A stretch of 64,000 nt of DNA from Vibrio lentus (GCF_030409755.1 NZ_JAUFQE010000002.1:1922001-1986000); one strand, 5' to 3'. Positions 25,602-40,401 are shown, counted from the stretch's first letter. Numbers and translations are program-made. Notes: generated by a model not told the origin, from the letters alone.

Positions 25602-27719
25602 TTACTCGATACGTTCAAACTTAATCAGCATCGCTGTTTCTGCATCGAGTATCGGCATCGTCAGCCCCACCTCGGCACACCAAGCACCTGATAATTCACA
25701 GCCAGACTCTGTCCATGGCGGTTGATAATTCACTATATCATCGTAATTTGACGGTTTATCAATCACAGATACCTTGTATAAACTTTGTGGATCTAGCCCA
25801 GGTATGCGCAAATGGCCACTCAACGAATTGGTTGGCATCGCCAGCTGTGCAATCATCACCACCGCTTCTGACACATCTTCGGAAACGACCGCATGGATTT
25901 GATGGGCACTATCGTCCGTTGGTACTCGCCAAGTTCTCCCGCTATGCAGTAACGGACGCAGCATCTTATGTAGCTTAATATAGTGTTCAAAGCCCTGTTT
26001 CTCTTCTTGAACTTCTTTCACAGGGTCTAATTCAATCCCCATATGACCAAACAGTGCTGTTAGACCACGAAACTCAATACTATGACGACGACGAGTGCTG
26101 TGGCAGTGGCTCGCGCCAATATGACTTCCCATTACCTCTGGAGGGAAGAAGTAACTCATCCCGCGCTGAATAGTTTGCCTTTCTAAGGCATCATTATTAT
26201 CTGAAGCCCAAAAACGTTGCGTACGCTTAAGAACCTCAAAATCGATACGACCACCACCAGCCGCACACGATTCAATATCAACCATAGGGTGCTTCTCTCG
26301 GACTTTATCGACCAACTCATAATAACGAGCGGTTTGTTGATGAGCCGCAGCCCTGCCTAGATGCGCAGGTTGTACAACTTCTCGGTTCATATCCCACTTA
26401 ATGTAAGCAATGTTGTACTTACTTAAGAAGTGATCAAGGCGCTCAAACAGAAAGTCGAATGCTTGTTGATTCTGAAGATCGATAACATATTGATTGCGAC
26501 CCGTTGGTTGGTCATAGCCGTCTACAGCGAGCAACCAATCTGGGTGGGCTCGATATAAGTCAGAATCCTTATTGATCATCTCAGGTTCAAACCACAATCC
26601 AAACTCCATACCCAATTGATTAACGTGTTCAACTACCGGCTCTAAACCATTTGGGTATTTTTCTTCATCTAAGAACCAATCCCCTAGTGCTGCTTTGTCT
26701 CCGCAGCGCCCTTTGAACCAACCATCGTCAATGATAAAGCGCTCTACTCCCATATCCGCAGCTTGGCTAGCCATTGACATAATATAATCAGGATCATGGT
26801 CAAAATAGATGCCTTCCCATGTATTAAGATGGATAGGTCGAGGCTTTTGTACGAAAGACTCCGGTAAGATGGAACCACGCACATGGGAGTGAAACTGGTG
26901 ACTCATTCCATTTAGACCTTCCGAACTAAAACTGGCATATAACCAAGGTGTCGTTAAGCTTTCACCTTCATCCAATGCAATCTCGCCCGGTAGATAAATA
27001 ATCTCGGCTTGCACGTAGCGACGACCGTCTGCTTTTACATCAGCGCGCAATCTGTGGTTACCACTCCAAGCGAAGTGAATCCCCCACACATCACCTGCCA
27101 TTTCATTGAAGTTAGCCGTACCAACAACCATCGCTGGATAATGTTCATGAGACGTTCGTCCGCGACGATTTTCTTGTTGGTAGCCCCCTTGCTGTAAGGG
27201 TTGACGCACCGTTTGGAACTCATGTACCCAACGGCCGTAGTACGTCATCAACTCATTAGCTCTTGCTGGTAATGGTAAAGTATTGGCGAGACGGCTCACC
27301 TGATAAAGGCCGGCTTTAACGTTGGTTAAGGTGTGACGAGACTTCACAACATCATGTTTATCAAGACATAATTCGGTTGCTAAACGTAAGCCTGCACGCA
27401 CATCTTCACTCTCAATGATTAAGCTAGATGGTGTTTGTTGAATATCCGTAATAGAGAAAACAGGCGCCCAGTCCAATCCATCTCGGTGTCCTTCTAATGT
27501 CGGGCTGCTGAAAACACCGCGCCCGAGCTCTGGGCTCAGCGACATAGCAACATCATTATCAAGGCGACCGTAAGGAACTGGTCTTTGAAGAGAAACACGA
27601 AAGTTCGCTAGATCTCCACGAACTGGAACTCCCCAATGCAGAATTTCAGCGAAATCACCAAGTTCAACGATCAGTTGCGAGTCTTTACCCGTGATTTCTA
27701 CTAGGGGTTTATTCGTCAT
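25602..27719 (-). CDS. Alpha-galactosidase, GH36
   Basis: 705 aa, no signal peptide, so it acts in the cytoplasm on imported alpha-galactosides (melibiose, raffinose family). N-terminal beta-sandwich, then a TIM barrel with the nucleophile Asp in IKWDMNREV, the acid/base Asp in RFWASDNNDALERQ and the CAAGGGRIDFEVLKRTQ segment. Length and motifs match the bacterial AgaA/RafA type. The operator at 27799 lies 80 bp upstream. Confidence 0.93.
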   Translation of the reverse strand: MTNKPLVEITGKDSQLIVELGDFAEILHWGVPVRGDLANFRVSLQRPVPYGRLDNDVAMSLSPELGRGVFSSPTLEGHRDGLDWAPVFSITDIQQTPSSLIIESEDVRAGLRLATELCLDKHDVVKSRHTLTNVKAGLYQVSRLANTLPLPARANELMTYYGRWVHEFQTVRQPLQQGGYQQENRRGRTSHEHYPAMVVGTANFNEMAGDVWGIHFAWSGNHRLRADVKADGRRYVQAEIIYLPGEIALDEGESLTTPWLYASFSSEGLNGMSHQFHSHVRGSILPESFVQKPRPIHLNTWEGIYFDHDPDYIMSMASQAADMGVERFIIDDGWFKGRCGDKAALGDWFLDEEKYPNGLEPVVEHVNQLGMEFGLWFEPEMINKDSDLYRAHPDWLLAVDGYDQPTGRNQYVIDLQNQQAFDFLFERLDHFLSKYNIAYIKWDMNREVVQPAHLGRAAAHQQTARYYELVDKVREKHPMVDIESCAAGGGRIDFEVLKRTQRFWASDNNDALERQTIQRGMSYFFPPEVMGSHIGASHCHSTRRRHSIEFRGLTALFGHMGIELDPVKEVQEEKQGFEHYIKLHKMLRPLLHSGRTWRVPTDDSAHQIHAVVSEDVSEAVVMIAQLAMPTNSLSGHLRIPGLDPQSLYKVSVIDKPSNYDDIVNYQPPWTESGCELSGAWCAEVGLTMPILDAETAMLIKFERIE

Positions 27720-27798
27720 TTTATTTAACCTTAACGCGTTTAATTACCCCGTATCATAGTTATTGAGCTGAGAGTTTCTGTGATCAAACCCAAAACCA

Positions 27799-27812
27799 TG
27801 AAAACGTTTCCA
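27799..27812. promoter_or_regulatory. GalR/LacI-type operator, alpha-galactosidase
   Basis: TGAAAACGTTTCCA, identical to the 28477 site, 80 bp upstream of the alpha-galactosidase start. Confidence 0.85.
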
Positions 27813-28349
27813 TTAAATATTTTAAGATTAATAGAGTCAAATAATACTCCCCAATTCAAAGATTTATGCCAAGCACCATCTCAACTCATATAATCCTGCG
27901 CCCAAAGAATAGGGATATCCCACATTAAATAAAGCGCTATAACGTTAAAATAAATAGGAGTTTAACAGCAATTAAACCCTTAAGATTCATTGCTTTATGG
28001 TGGCTATGTAATTTGAAAATTGGTTCAAACACATTTCTTCTTGAACTCGCCACACCACACTCGTATTCTTAACCTTTAGAGTACAACTATGAAGTGTCTC
28101 CCTGGGTCCTAACTTTTACATTCCAGCTTGACGGTATAGAACGCAATGCCTGTAGCCTAGCTTTGGCATTGAATTTGATACTTGCTTCCTTATCTCACAT
28201 GCCCAGTTATCATTGACTGGGCTGATTTTCCCCTTAAAAAAGCTCCAATCCCTTGCTAGATATTGCCTCGCATCACTATTATCTATGTTCGAACACAACG
28301 AGCAACTTCAACTCTAGCGCACGTTCAACCCCCTCAACACCTCTGAAAT

Positions 28350-28363
28350 AGAAAACGATTCCA
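28350..28363. promoter_or_regulatory. GalR/LacI-type operator, distal beta-galactosidase site
   Basis: AGAAAACGATTCCA, two changes from the other sites. 127 bp separate it from the next site, a spacing compatible with repressor looping. Confidence 0.65.
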
Positions 28364-28476
28364 TTAAAAATCCACAGAAATCTCTATAAAACCGCCAACA
28401 CAAGCTCAATAACCAGATCAAAATCACACAAAATAATCACAAACCCATCAATAGAGTAAAAATGCCAACCTCATCA

Positions 28477-28490
28477 TGAAAACGTTTCCA
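28477..28490. promoter_or_regulatory. GalR/LacI-type operator, proximal beta-galactosidase site
   Basis: TGAAAACGTTTCCA, 175 bp upstream of the beta-galactosidase start. Confidence 0.85.
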
Positions 28491-28592
28491 TTGTTTATTT
28501 ACACTCTCGCTCGAGTTAGGACTCAAACAGAAAAATATCCACCGGTAAAAATAGAGACACTTCATAAAGCCAGACACTAGCAACAATATTAG

Positions 28593-31766
<3,174 letters not shown>

Positions 31767-31892
31767 GTAGATTCGGATCAAGCGACTTGCTTTAAAGCCA
31801 CTTGGTTCCCTATTACTTTGGGTTACCTGTAATTACACTATTTCACACGACAGCAGTTCAAACGACAACAGTCCACACGCCAATGTGACTCA

Positions 31893-31931
31893 AAAGCCAA
31901 GCTCAAATCTAGAGCTTGGCTTTTTATTTTC
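31893..31931 (+). terminator. Terminator of lacZ
   Basis: Stem AAGCCAAGCTC / GAGCTTGGCTT followed by a T-run. Confidence 0.85.
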
Positions 31932-32065
31932 AAACTAGTCAGCCAACAAAAAATAAACCATCAAACCTCGTCATATTTGATGTTTAGTATTTGAATTGCC
32001 TAACTATCCGTTGTTAAATGTCCAACCACCAGCACACAGCATTATATTCAGAATAAGAGAGCGGA

Positions 32066-33070
32066 ATGGCTACCATTAAAGATGTTGCGAAGGAAGCAGG
32101 CGTATCAATCGCGACCACCTCTCGAGTAATCAACAATGCACCTCACACCAGTGAAACCGCAATTACGGCGGTAAAAGCCGCTATGGAAAAACTCGGCTAT
32201 CGCCCAAATGCCAACGCCCGTGCATTGGTCAGCAAATCTTCAAACGCGATTGGTGTACTGGTTAATGATGTTTCTGCCCCGTTCTTCGGCTCGATGATCA
32301 AAGCCATTGATACCGTGGCAAGTGAGCAAGAAAAACAGTTACTGATTGGCAGTGGATATCATGACGCGACCAAAGAGCGTAATGCGATTAACCTGCTTAT
32401 TAACAGCCGCTGCGAATCACTAGTGGTGCATAGCAAAGGCATTAGCGACGAAGAGTTAGTCAAGCTGGCAAACGAAGTACCCGGCATGGTGCTGATCAAT
32501 CGTATTGTTCCCGATATCGAAAACCGCTGTATTGCTCTCGACAACCGCCGCGGCTCTTACATCGCGACTGAGTATTTGATTAAAAACGGCCACAAACACA
32601 TTGGCTACATCTGCTCGAGTCACGATATTGAGGATGCTCACGACCGCTTAGGTGGCTATTTGGATGCATTGAAAGATCACGGTATTGAATCGAACGATGA
32701 GTACATAGAATATGGTGAACCTGACGAGCTCGGCGGTGAGCAAGCTATGGTTAACTTAATGGCAAAAAACACAGATATAACTGCCATTGCCACGTATAAC
32801 GACTACATGGCAGCAGGCTGTTTGGCGTTATTACAAGAAAATGGCGTTCGTATTCCAGAAGATATGTCTGTTATTGGGTTTGATGACGGCCACATTGCTC
32901 GCTTCATCTACCCCCGGTTGACCACCATTCGTTACCCAATCCAAGTCATGGCTAATCAAGCGGTTAAGCTCTCTCTGCAACTCGCAAGTGACGAACGTAA
33001 AGAGCACCCGGAACATAAGCTATTTATGCCAATTTTAGTCCGCAGAGCCTCTGTTCGAAACATTAATTGA
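32066..33070 (+). CDS. LacI-family repressor, GalR/GalS-like
   Basis: 334 aa. N-terminal HTH (TIKDVAKEAGVSIATTSRVIN) with a hinge helix around NARALVSKSSNAIGV, then a periplasmic-binding-protein fold for the sugar inducer (FFGSMIKAID, CESLVVHSKG, VIGFDDGHIARFIYPRLTT). The four CG-centred operators in front of the symporter and both galactosidases are its obvious targets. No such site is seen before its own start. Closest known types are GalR/GalS; the inducer is probably galactose or a galactoside. Confidence 0.9.
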   Translation: MATIKDVAKEAGVSIATTSRVINNAPHTSETAITAVKAAMEKLGYRPNANARALVSKSSNAIGVLVNDVSAPFFGSMIKAIDTVASEQEKQLLIGSGYHDATKERNAINLLINSRCESLVVHSKGISDEELVKLANEVPGMVLINRIVPDIENRCIALDNRRGSYIATEYLIKNGHKHIGYICSSHDIEDAHDRLGGYLDALKDHGIESNDEYIEYGEPDELGGEQAMVNLMAKNTDITAIATYNDYMAAGCLALLQENGVRIPEDMSVIGFDDGHIARFIYPRLTTIRYPIQVMANQAVKLSLQLASDERKEHPEHKLFMPILVRRASVRNIN

Positions 33071-33339
33071 GAGAGCTCAGGTTCATAAACACTAAGTCAT
33101 TTCGTTCATCGACATTTTTTACAATAAAGAAAATAGGATTGATTCGATGAGTTATCATTGAGTTAATCTTATTTTTCATTCCCAGCAAATACCCACCTAT
33201 ACTTAACCTGAACCATCTTAATCAAACGGTAACCCGTTGATTTTTTCACCAAGTGTCTAAATCCCTAGTGATCCTTGGTTGTTATTAGGTGAGCAAAGCA
33301 GGATAATATCGGGATCGGAATCTCAAGAATTAATCCATT

Positions 33340-33918
33340 ATGACCGAATACCTTTTGTTGTTGGTTGGCACAGTGCTGGTCAATAACTTTGTGCTAGTGA
33401 AGTTTTTAGGGCTATGTCCTTTCATGGGAGTCTCCAAGAAACTGGAGACTGCGATTGGCATGGGCCTCGCGACGACTTTCGTTCTGACGTTAGCGTCGGT
33501 ATCTGCATACCTAGTAGAAACCTACATCCTTACCCCTCTGGGTATTGAATACCTGCGTACCATGAGCTTTATCTTGGTTATCGCGGTGGTTGTTCAATTT
33601 ACGGAAATGGTCGTTCACAAAACCAGCCCGACTCTATATCGCCTGTTGGGTATCTTCCTGCCTCTTATCACCACCAACTGCGCGGTGTTAGGTGTGGCAC
33701 TTTTGAACATCAATGAAAACCACAACTTCATTCAGTCGATCATCTATGGTTTCGGCGCGGCTGTTGGTTTCTCTCTTGTTCTGATCCTATTTGCTGCGAT
33801 GCGTGAGCGTATTTCGGTTGCTGATGTTCCTATGCCATTCAAAGGCGCATCGATTGCGATGATCACAGCAGGCCTGATGTCTCTGGCATTTATGGGCTTT
33901 ACTGGGTTGGTGAAGTAA
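33340..33918 (+). CDS. rnfA: Ion-translocating oxidoreductase subunit RnfA
   Basis: 192 aa, six membrane segments. Integral subunit of the Rnf complex, which couples NADH and ferredoxin electron transfer to ion pumping and drives SoxR reduction in enterics (RsxA). Conserved [19 protein letters not shown] and [11 protein letters not shown]. First gene of rnfABCDGE; a decayed copy of its 3' half lies at 23321. Confidence 0.96.
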   Translation: MTEYLLLLVGTVLVNNFVLVKFLGLCPFMGVSKKLETAIGMGLATTFVLTLASVSAYLVETYILTPLGIEYLRTMSFILVIAVVVQFTEMVVHKTSPTLYRLLGIFLPLITTNCAVLGVALLNINENHNFIQSIIYGFGAAVGFSLVLILFAAMRERISVADVPMPFKGASIAMITAGLMSLAFMGFTGLVK

Positions 33919-33920
33919 GA

Positions 33921-34514
33921 ATGAGTACCATCTTAATTGCAATCATTGCACTCGCCGTTTTAGCCGCTGTTTTTGGCGCTATCTTAGGCTTTGCTTCTAT
34001 TCGCTTTAAAGTCGAAGCCGATCCGATCGTTGATCAAATCGATACCATTTTACCGCAAACTCAATGTGGCCAGTGTGGTTACCCTGGTTGTCGCCCATAC
34101 GCAGAGGCGATCGCTAACGGAGACAAGATCAACAAATGTCCTCCCGGTGGCCAAGCAACTATTGAAAAACTAGCAGACTTAATGGGCGTAGAAGTTGAAG
34201 ACTCCGCTCATGACTTAGATAACAAAGTAAAAACCGTTGCCTTCATTCATGAAGATATGTGTATTGGCTGTACCAAATGCATTCAAGCCTGCCCTGTCGA
34301 CGCCATTGTTGGTGGCACCAAGGCACTTCACACAGTAATCAAAGATGAATGTACAGGTTGTGATCTATGTGTCGCACCGTGCCCTACTGACTGTATCGAA
34401 ATGATTCCAGTGGCAACAACGACTGAAAATTGGAAATGGCAGATGAACATCATTCCTGTTACTGATATCACTAACCAAGCAACTGATGCGACCGCGTCAG
34501 AGCCTAAGGCATAG
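33921..34514 (+). CDS. rnfB: Rnf complex iron-sulfur subunit RnfB
   Basis: 197 aa. N-terminal membrane anchor, the [15 protein letters not shown] 4Fe-4S motif, then two ferredoxin 4Fe-4S motifs ([12 protein letters not shown] and [12 protein letters not shown]). It accepts electrons for the membrane subunits. Begins 2 bp after rnfA. Confidence 0.96.
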   Translation: MSTILIAIIALAVLAAVFGAILGFASIRFKVEADPIVDQIDTILPQTQCGQCGYPGCRPYAEAIANGDKINKCPPGGQATIEKLADLMGVEVEDSAHDLDNKVKTVAFIHEDMCIGCTKCIQACPVDAIVGGTKALHTVIKDECTGCDLCVAPCPTDCIEMIPVATTTENWKWQMNIIPVTDITNQATDATASEPKA

Positions 34515-34521
34515 GGTTAGT

Positions 34522-37086
34522 ATGATCTCTTTAATTGAACAAATTCGCACGGGCTCTATTTGGAACTTCCCGGGCGGTGTGCACCCTGCTGAAAACAAGA
34601 AACAGTCGAATACTACTGACATCGTGCATGCAAGGCTCCCAGAAGAAATCGTTCTTCCAGTGAAACAGCACATCGGTAAGCCTGGTAACTTGTTGGTTGC
34701 TGTCGGTGATGCCGTACTCAAAGGTCAACAACTGACGGCCTTAGAGACTGGTTTTACTTTGCCAGTACATGCACCAACATCGGGTGTGATTACCGCTATC
34801 GAACCACGAACCACCGCTCACCCTTCAGGCTTGAGCGACGTGTGCGTGGTTATTAAACCTGATGGCCTCGACGCTTGGGTTGCAAAACACCCGGTTGAAG
34901 ATTTTTCTACAAAAACATCCGATGAACTGCTTGATGTAATTCGCCAAGCCGGTATCTCAGGCATGGGTGGCGCAGGCTTCCCCACCGCTAAAAAACTTCA
35001 ATCGGGCTTAGGTCGTACCGACATTTTGATCGTCAACGCTGCTGAGTGTGAACCTTACATCACCTCTGATGACAAGTTGCTTCAAGAACATGCCGACGAA
35101 GTATTAAAAGGCATCGAAGTAGTTGAACACATTCTTCAACCAAAGCTGACGGTTATCGGCATTGAAGACAACAAACCAGACGCGATAAAAGCACTTGAGA
35201 TTGCAGCAAAAGACAAAGATATCGTCATTCGCGTTATCCCAACCAAATACCCTTCTGGTGGTGAAAAACAGCTCATCAAGATCCTCACCAATAAAGAGGT
35301 TCCGGCTGGCGGCATTCCTGCAGACATTGGTGTTTTGGTTCAAAACGTCGGCTCGCTTTACTCAATTAAGAGAGCGGTAATCGACGGTGAGCCCGTAGTT
35401 AACCGCGTGGTAACTTTAACCGGTAAAACCTTTAAGCAACCTCGTAACGTGTGGGCACTATTAGGTACACCAGTACACGAGTTACTAGAAGAGTTTGGCT
35501 ACAAAGCGGATAAAAAACTGCCGCGTTTGATTTTGGGCGGCCCTATGATGGGCTTTACCTTGCCACATGCCAATGTGCCAATTACCAAAACGTCGAACTG
35601 TATTTTAGCGCCAACGCGTCGTGAGATTTCACCAAGCACTTACGAGATGGAATGTATTCGATGCAGTGCATGTGCCGAAGCTTGCCCCGCATCACTTCTT
35701 CCTCAACAACTGCAATGGCATGCAAAAGCCAACGAGTTAGATAAGTGTGAAGAGCTGAATATTAAAGACTGTATTGAATGCGGTGCTTGTGCGTTTGTCT
35801 GCCCAAGTGAAATCCCTCTTGTTCAATACTATCGCCAAGCGAAAGCTGAAATCAAAACAAGAAAAGACGAAGCAACAGCTGCAGAGCGCGCCAAGATTCG
35901 TTTCGAAGAGAAAAACGCTCGTATGGAGCGCGACAAAGCAGAACGTGAAAACCGCTTCAAAAAAGCCGCGGATAATCGTCGTAAAGACATGAAATCGGCC
36001 GACGGTGACGACGCAATTGCTGCTGCTATCGCACGTGTTAAAGCTCAAAAAGCGACGGCAGATCAAGACACAGCCGCAGAGCCAACCGTAAAACCTGCAG
36101 TTGCTGCTGCCATTGCACGCGCTAAAGCGAAACAAGCTGCTGCTCAAAAAGAGAGTAATTCTGAACCTGATAACTCTGAAATGTCGAAACTACGTGAAGA
36201 ACGTAAGAGACAAGCACGAGAACGTAAAGCACAGCAAGCAGCTACTGATAATCCAACAGGAAGCTCTGGTGATGGCAAGAAAGACGCTGTCGCTGCTGCA
36301 ATAGCTCGTGCTAAAGCCAAGAAAGAACAACAAACAGAATCAGCTTCTGAAGCTCCGGTTGAAAAATCAGATGACGCTAAGAAAGATGCTGTCGCTGCAG
36401 CCATCGCTCGCGCTAAAGCAAAGAAAGCTCAACAAGTGGAATCGGCTTCTGACGCTCCAGCTGAAAACTCAGGTGACGCTAAGAAAGATGCCGTCGCTGC
36501 AGCTATCGCGCGTGCTAAAGCTAAGAAAGCTCAGCAAACAGAGTCAGCTTCTGAAGCTCCGGTTGAAAAATCAGGTGACGCTAAGAAAGATGCTGTCGCT
36601 GCCGCTATTGCTCGTGCTAAAGCGAAGAAAGCACAGCAAGCTAAACAGGTCGAAGCAGAAGCAATCGCTCCTGAAATAGAAGTGGAAGCTGAAATTCAAT
36701 CAGAACCAGTGGATCCTAAAAAAGCTGCTGTCGCTGCTGCAATAGCTCGAGCTAAAGCCAAAAAGGCGCAGCAAGCTAAGCAAGACGAAACAGCAGAAAC
36801 GTCCGAACCTGTGGTTGAACTTGAGTCTGAGACTCAACAAGAATCAGTCGACCCTAAAAAAGCGGCCGTTGCCGCAGCAATAGCTCGCGCTAAAGCGAAG
36901 AAAGCACAGCAAGCAAAACAGACCGAGACAGAAGAAATACTTGAGCCTGTGACCGAAGTTAAGACTGAGACTCAACAAGAACCAGTCGACCCTAAAAAAG
37001 CAGCGGTTGCTGCAGCGATTGCTCGTGCTAAAGCAAGAAAGGCGCAGCAAGAGCAAGACAAAAAGAATAATGAGGAGAAAGAGTAG
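34522..37086 (+). CDS. rnfC: Rnf complex NADH-binding subunit RnfC with a long repeat tail
   Basis: 854 aa, start at 34522 ([19 protein letters not shown]). Core about 1-450: NADH/FMN-binding [12 protein letters not shown], an SLBB-like part, and two 4Fe-4S motifs [12 protein letters not shown] and [12 protein letters not shown]. The rest is charged coiled coil followed by at least eight copies of an Ala-Lys repeat centred on [16 protein letters not shown], separated by acidic linkers. The tail exists in other gammaproteobacterial RnfC proteins but varies in copy number; its role is not established. Confidence 0.95.
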   Translation: MISLIEQIRTGSIWNFPGGVHPAENKKQSNTTDIVHARLPEEIVLPVKQHIGKPGNLLVAVGDAVLKGQQLTALETGFTLPVHAPTSGVITAIEPRTTAHPSGLSDVCVVIKPDGLDAWVAKHPVEDFSTKTSDELLDVIRQAGISGMGGAGFPTAKKLQSGLGRTDILIVNAAECEPYITSDDKLLQEHADEVLKGIEVVEHILQPKLTVIGIEDNKPDAIKALEIAAKDKDIVIRVIPTKYPSGGEKQLIKILTNKEVPAGGIPADIGVLVQNVGSLYSIKRAVIDGEPVVNRVVTLTGKTFKQPRNVWALLGTPVHELLEEFGYKADKKLPRLILGGPMMGFTLPHANVPITKTSNCILAPTRREISPSTYEMECIRCSACAEACPASLLPQQLQWHAKANELDKCEELNIKDCIECGACAFVCPSEIPLVQYYRQAKAEIKTRKDEATAAERAKIRFEEKNARMERDKAERENRFKKAADNRRKDMKSADGDDAIAAAIARVKAQKATADQDTAAEPTVKPAVAAAIARAKAKQAAAQKESNSEPDNSEMSKLREERKRQARERKAQQAATDNPTGSSGDGKKDAVAAAIARAKAKKEQQTESASEAPVEKSDDAKKDAVAAAIARAKAKKAQQVESASDAPAENSGDAKKDAVAAAIARAKAKKAQQTESASEAPVEKSGDAKKDAVAAAIARAKAKKAQQAKQVEAEAIAPEIEVEAEIQSEPVDPKKAAVAAAIARAKAKKAQQAKQDETAETSEPVVELESETQQESVDPKKAAVAAAIARAKAKKAQQAKQTETEEILEPVTEVKTETQQEPVDPKKAAVAAAIARAKARKAQQEQDKKNNEEKE

Positions 37087-38132
37087 TGGCCTTCTTTATC
37101 GCCAGCTCACCGCACGCGCACAATCGTAGAAGCACCCCCGATCTCATGAAATGGGTCGCTATTTGTGCATTGCCAGGTCTACTAGCTCAAACCTACTTCT
37201 TTGGATGGGGTACTCTCATCCAGTTGGTATTTGCTATTGCACTTGCTGTTACCTTTGAAGCCGCTGTAATGCTGCTAAGAAAACGTCCACCAGTGATGGC
37301 ATTGCGTGATTACAGTGCGGTTGTGACCGCTTGGCTACTCAGTGTCGCGATTCCCCCACACTCTCCGTGGTGGATTCTAGTCATAGGTATGTTCTTCGCT
37401 ATCATCATCGCAAAACACCTTTATGGCGGCCTTGGACAAAACCCATTTAACCCGGCGATGGTGGCTTACGTTGTTTTGCTGATCTCATTCCCAGTTCAAA
37501 TGACGAGTTGGAATGCGCCGACCAGCTTAACCGCTGAAGCAACGAGCTTTGTTGACTCATTTTTGATGATCTTTACCGGTTTCAACAATGAAGGTTTGTC
37601 TCTGCAGCAAGCGCGTCTTGGTATTGATGGCACCACCATGGCAACACCACTTGATGCCTTCAAAACGGCATTGACGGCAGGCAACACCGCTTCTGAAGCT
37701 CTGTCTCAACCACAATTCAGCTGGTTAGCTGGTGTGGGTTGGGAATGGGTTAACCTTGCCTACCTAGTCGGCGGCTTAGTGCTCATTAAACAACGTGTGA
37801 TTCAGTGGCATATTCCAGTCGCTTTTATTGCTAGCCTTGCGCTGTTTAGCCTAGTGTTCTTAGTGTTGACGCCAGGTGAAACCGCTTCTCCAACCATTCA
37901 TCTATTGTCTGGCGCAACCATGCTTGGTGCATTCTTCATTGCAACCGATCCGGTTTCAGCCTCGACAACAGTGAAAGGTCGCTTGGTATTTGGTGCCCTG
38001 ATTGGCGGGTTAGTCTTTATTATCCGCAGTTGGGGTGGCTTCCCTGATGGCGTAGCGTTCGCTGTATTGTTAGCCAACATGTGTGTTCCACTGATTGACT
38101 ACTACACCAAACCTCGTACATACGGCCACTAA
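37086..38132 (+). CDS. rnfD: Rnf complex subunit RnfD
   Basis: 348 aa, GTG start overlapping the rnfC stop by one base. About nine membrane segments. The TM/periplasmic motif [12 protein letters not shown] matches the family, but the covalent FMN site in Rnf/Nqr proteins is S/T-GAT-type in the segment around [11 protein letters not shown]. Membrane electron and ion path. Confidence 0.95.
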   Translation: MAFFIASSPHAHNRRSTPDLMKWVAICALPGLLAQTYFFGWGTLIQLVFAIALAVTFEAAVMLLRKRPPVMALRDYSAVVTAWLLSVAIPPHSPWWILVIGMFFAIIIAKHLYGGLGQNPFNPAMVAYVVLLISFPVQMTSWNAPTSLTAEATSFVDSFLMIFTGFNNEGLSLQQARLGIDGTTMATPLDAFKTALTAGNTASEALSQPQFSWLAGVGWEWVNLAYLVGGLVLIKQRVIQWHIPVAFIASLALFSLVFLVLTPGETASPTIHLLSGATMLGAFFIATDPVSASTTVKGRLVFGALIGGLVFIIRSWGGFPDGVAFAVLLANMCVPLIDYYTKPRTYGH

Positions 38133-38144
38133 GGAGCGGATACC

Positions 38145-38774
38145 ATGCTAAATGCAATTAAGAAAAATGGCCTTGTACTCGCGATTTTTGCGTGTGCTTC
38201 AACAGGTTTGGTAGCGGTAACTCACTACCTGACCAAAGACCAGATTAAGCAGCAAGAACAGGCTCAGTTACTGTCCGTGCTTAACCAAGTTATCCCGCAC
38301 GATCTGCACGATAATGAACTGTTTTCAGCCTGTACTCTGGTTCAAGCCGAAGAGCTAGGCACTGAACAAGCGATGCCAGCTTACATTGCTAAACTCAATG
38401 GTGAACCAAGCGCGATTGCGATCGAAGCGATTGCACCAGATGGTTACAACGGAGCGATTAAGGTCATTGTTGGGATGAAAATCGACGGTACGATTTTAGG
38501 TACTCGCGTTCTTTCCCACCAAGAAACTCCGGGATTGGGTGATAAGATTGATCTACGAGTGAGTGATTGGATTCTCTCATTTGCTGGTAAGCAAGTGACG
38601 GATTCTAATCTTGACCGTTGGAAAGTTCGTAAAGATGGTGGTGACTTTGATCAGTTTACTGGCGCAACCATTACGCCAAGAGCTGTCGTTAAGTCAGTGA
38701 AGCAAGCGGTGCAGTACGTGAACCAAAACAACCAAGCATTGCTTGCTCAACCTCTAAATTGTGGTGGTGAATAA
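38145..38774 (+). CDS. rnfG: Rnf complex FMN subunit RnfG
   Basis: 209 aa, one N-terminal membrane anchor and a periplasmic FMN-binding domain. The threonine in [11 protein letters not shown] is the covalent flavin attachment residue in the family. Its stop overlaps the rnfE start by one base. Confidence 0.95.
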   Translation: MLNAIKKNGLVLAIFACASTGLVAVTHYLTKDQIKQQEQAQLLSVLNQVIPHDLHDNELFSACTLVQAEELGTEQAMPAYIAKLNGEPSAIAIEAIAPDGYNGAIKVIVGMKIDGTILGTRVLSHQETPGLGDKIDLRVSDWILSFAGKQVTDSNLDRWKVRKDGGDFDQFTGATITPRAVVKSVKQAVQYVNQNNQALLAQPLNCGGE

Positions 38775-39466
38775 TGAGTGACCATAAAACACTAATTAAA
38801 AATGGCATGTGGGCCAACAACCCTGCCCTAGTGCAACTCCTTGGCTTATGTCCGCTGCTGGCTGTCTCTTCAACTGTGACTAATGCTCTTGGACTAGGTA
38901 TCGCTACCTTGCTTGTATTAGTCGGGTCGAACGTGTCTGTTTCTCTGGTTCGAAACCATGTGCCAAAAGAAGTACGTATTCCAGTATTCGTGATGATCAT
39001 TGCTTCACTGGTAACCTGTGTTCAACTTCTGATGAACGCCTACGCGTATGGCCTTTACCTCTCTTTGGGTATCTTTATCCCGCTGATCGTAACCAACTGT
39101 ATCATCATTGGCCGAGCTGAAGCGTTCGCGTCTAAAAACGAAGTGCTACCGGCTGCTCAAGATGGTTTCTGGATGGGCCTTGGCATGACATCGGTACTGG
39201 TTGTATTAGGTGCGATGCGTGAGGTTATTGGTAACGGAACCCTATTTGATGGCGCAGACCTGCTCCTTGGTGATTGGGCTTCGGTATTACGAATCCAGAT
39301 ATTCCAATTTGATAACAGCTTCTTGTTAGCCCTACTACCACCCGGTGCTTTTATTGGTGTTGGTTTCTTGATTGCTTTGAAAAACATCATCGACAACCAA
39401 GCTAAAGCTAGACAGCCCAAACAAGAAAAACCAGCCATTGAACGCGCTCGCGTTACCAATGCCTGA
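38774..39466 (+). CDS. rnfE: Rnf complex subunit RnfE
   Basis: 230 aa, six membrane segments, homologous to RnfA ([37 protein letters not shown]). With RnfA it forms the inverted membrane pair of the complex. Confidence 0.95.
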   Translation: MSDHKTLIKNGMWANNPALVQLLGLCPLLAVSSTVTNALGLGIATLLVLVGSNVSVSLVRNHVPKEVRIPVFVMIIASLVTCVQLLMNAYAYGLYLSLGIFIPLIVTNCIIIGRAEAFASKNEVLPAAQDGFWMGLGMTSVLVVLGAMREVIGNGTLFDGADLLLGDWASVLRIQIFQFDNSFLLALLPPGAFIGVGFLIALKNIIDNQAKARQPKQEKPAIERARVTNA

Positions 39467-39672
39467 TAAGTTACAGTAGCTTAAATCCTGCTGAGTAGCT
39501 CAACCGCTCAGCAGGTAAATAGATTGACCAAGCACACATAATAATGACGCTCATAAGAGCGCGTAACCGATGATAAAGCCTGAACCATTGCGGAACTTGT
39601 TATTTTAAAACGAGTAAGTTTGAAAGAACTTCGCCGGAACTCAAGCCCTAACTATTTGAAAGTAATGTCGCT

Positions 39673-40308
39673 ATGAATAATGTAAAACGAGTAGAAATAC
39701 TTGAGCGTTTAAGAGAAAACAATCCAAAGCCAGAAACTGAGCTTAACTGGAACAGCCCTTTCGAGTTGCTGATCGCCGTGCTCTTATCTGCGCAGGCAAC
39801 CGATGTCAGCGTCAACAAAGCCACTGATAAGCTGTACCCTGTGGCTAATACTCCACAGGCTATTTTCGACCTAGGTGTCGACGGCCTAAAAGAGTACATC
39901 AAGACCATCGGCCTATTTAATTCGAAAGCAGAAAACACCATCAAAACGTGTCGTATGCTGCTTGACCTACATAATGGTGAAGTACCAGAAGATCGCGCTG
40001 CGTTAGAAGCCCTTCCAGGTGTAGGCCGCAAAACAGCAAACGTAGTGTTAAATACTGCATTCGGTTGGCCAACCATTGCCGTTGATACTCACATCTACCG
40101 TGTATCAAACCGCACCAAGTTAGCGATGGGTAAAACGGTCGACGATGTTGAGGCAAAGCTGCTCAAAGTCATTCCCAAAGAATTCAAATTAGATGTCCAC
40201 CATTGGCTCATTCTTCATGGACGTTACACCTGTGTCGCGCGTAAACCACGCTGTGGCAGCTGTATCATTGAAGACCTGTGTGAGTACTCCCCACCAAAAA
40301 AAACGTAA
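39673..40308 (+). CDS. nth: Endonuclease III
   Basis: 211-aa DNA glycosylase/AP lyase removing oxidised pyrimidines. HhH motif LPGVGRKTANVVLN with catalytic Lys, Asp in VDTHIYRVSNR, and the 4Fe-4S loop CVARKPRCGSCIIEDLC. It follows rnf as in other gammaproteobacteria and is the last core gene before the accessory region. Confidence 0.97.
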   Translation: MNNVKRVEILERLRENNPKPETELNWNSPFELLIAVLLSAQATDVSVNKATDKLYPVANTPQAIFDLGVDGLKEYIKTIGLFNSKAENTIKTCRMLLDLHNGEVPEDRAALEALPGVGRKTANVVLNTAFGWPTIAVDTHIYRVSNRTKLAMGKTVDDVEAKLLKVIPKEFKLDVHHWLILHGRYTCVARKPRCGSCIIEDLCEYSPPKKT

Positions 40309-40330
40309 AGAACTAACGTGCGATAAAGAT

Positions 40331-40358
40331 AGGGATTCCAGTTGGAATCCTTTTTTTT
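40331..40358 (+). terminator. Terminator of nth; last core feature before the island
   Basis: Stem GGATTCC / GGAATCC, AGTT loop, eight T residues. Confidence 0.85.
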
Positions 40359-40379
40359 GCTTTACAAATATTAAAAAAG

Positions 40380-40401
40380 CACATATGGTATATTTATGTG
40401 T
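40380..40401. other. Possible left attachment region of the integrative element
   Basis: CACATA and TATGTG form an imperfect inverted repeat in the 63-bp gap between the nth terminator and the first recombinase gene. Tyrosine recombinases bind such arms, and element ends often lie directly next to the first integrase gene. No matching right end is identified, so this is only a pointer. Confidence 0.3.

Noticed and set aside
28116..28298. 60-aa minus-strand frame ending CVLYRQAGM
   Set aside because: No start signal, placed inside the galactoside control region, and resembles chance translation of an intergenic repeat.
37086..38132. Assigning a definite covalent FMN threonine in RnfD
   Set aside because: Two candidate segments exist and I cannot align the family here, so no residue is claimed.
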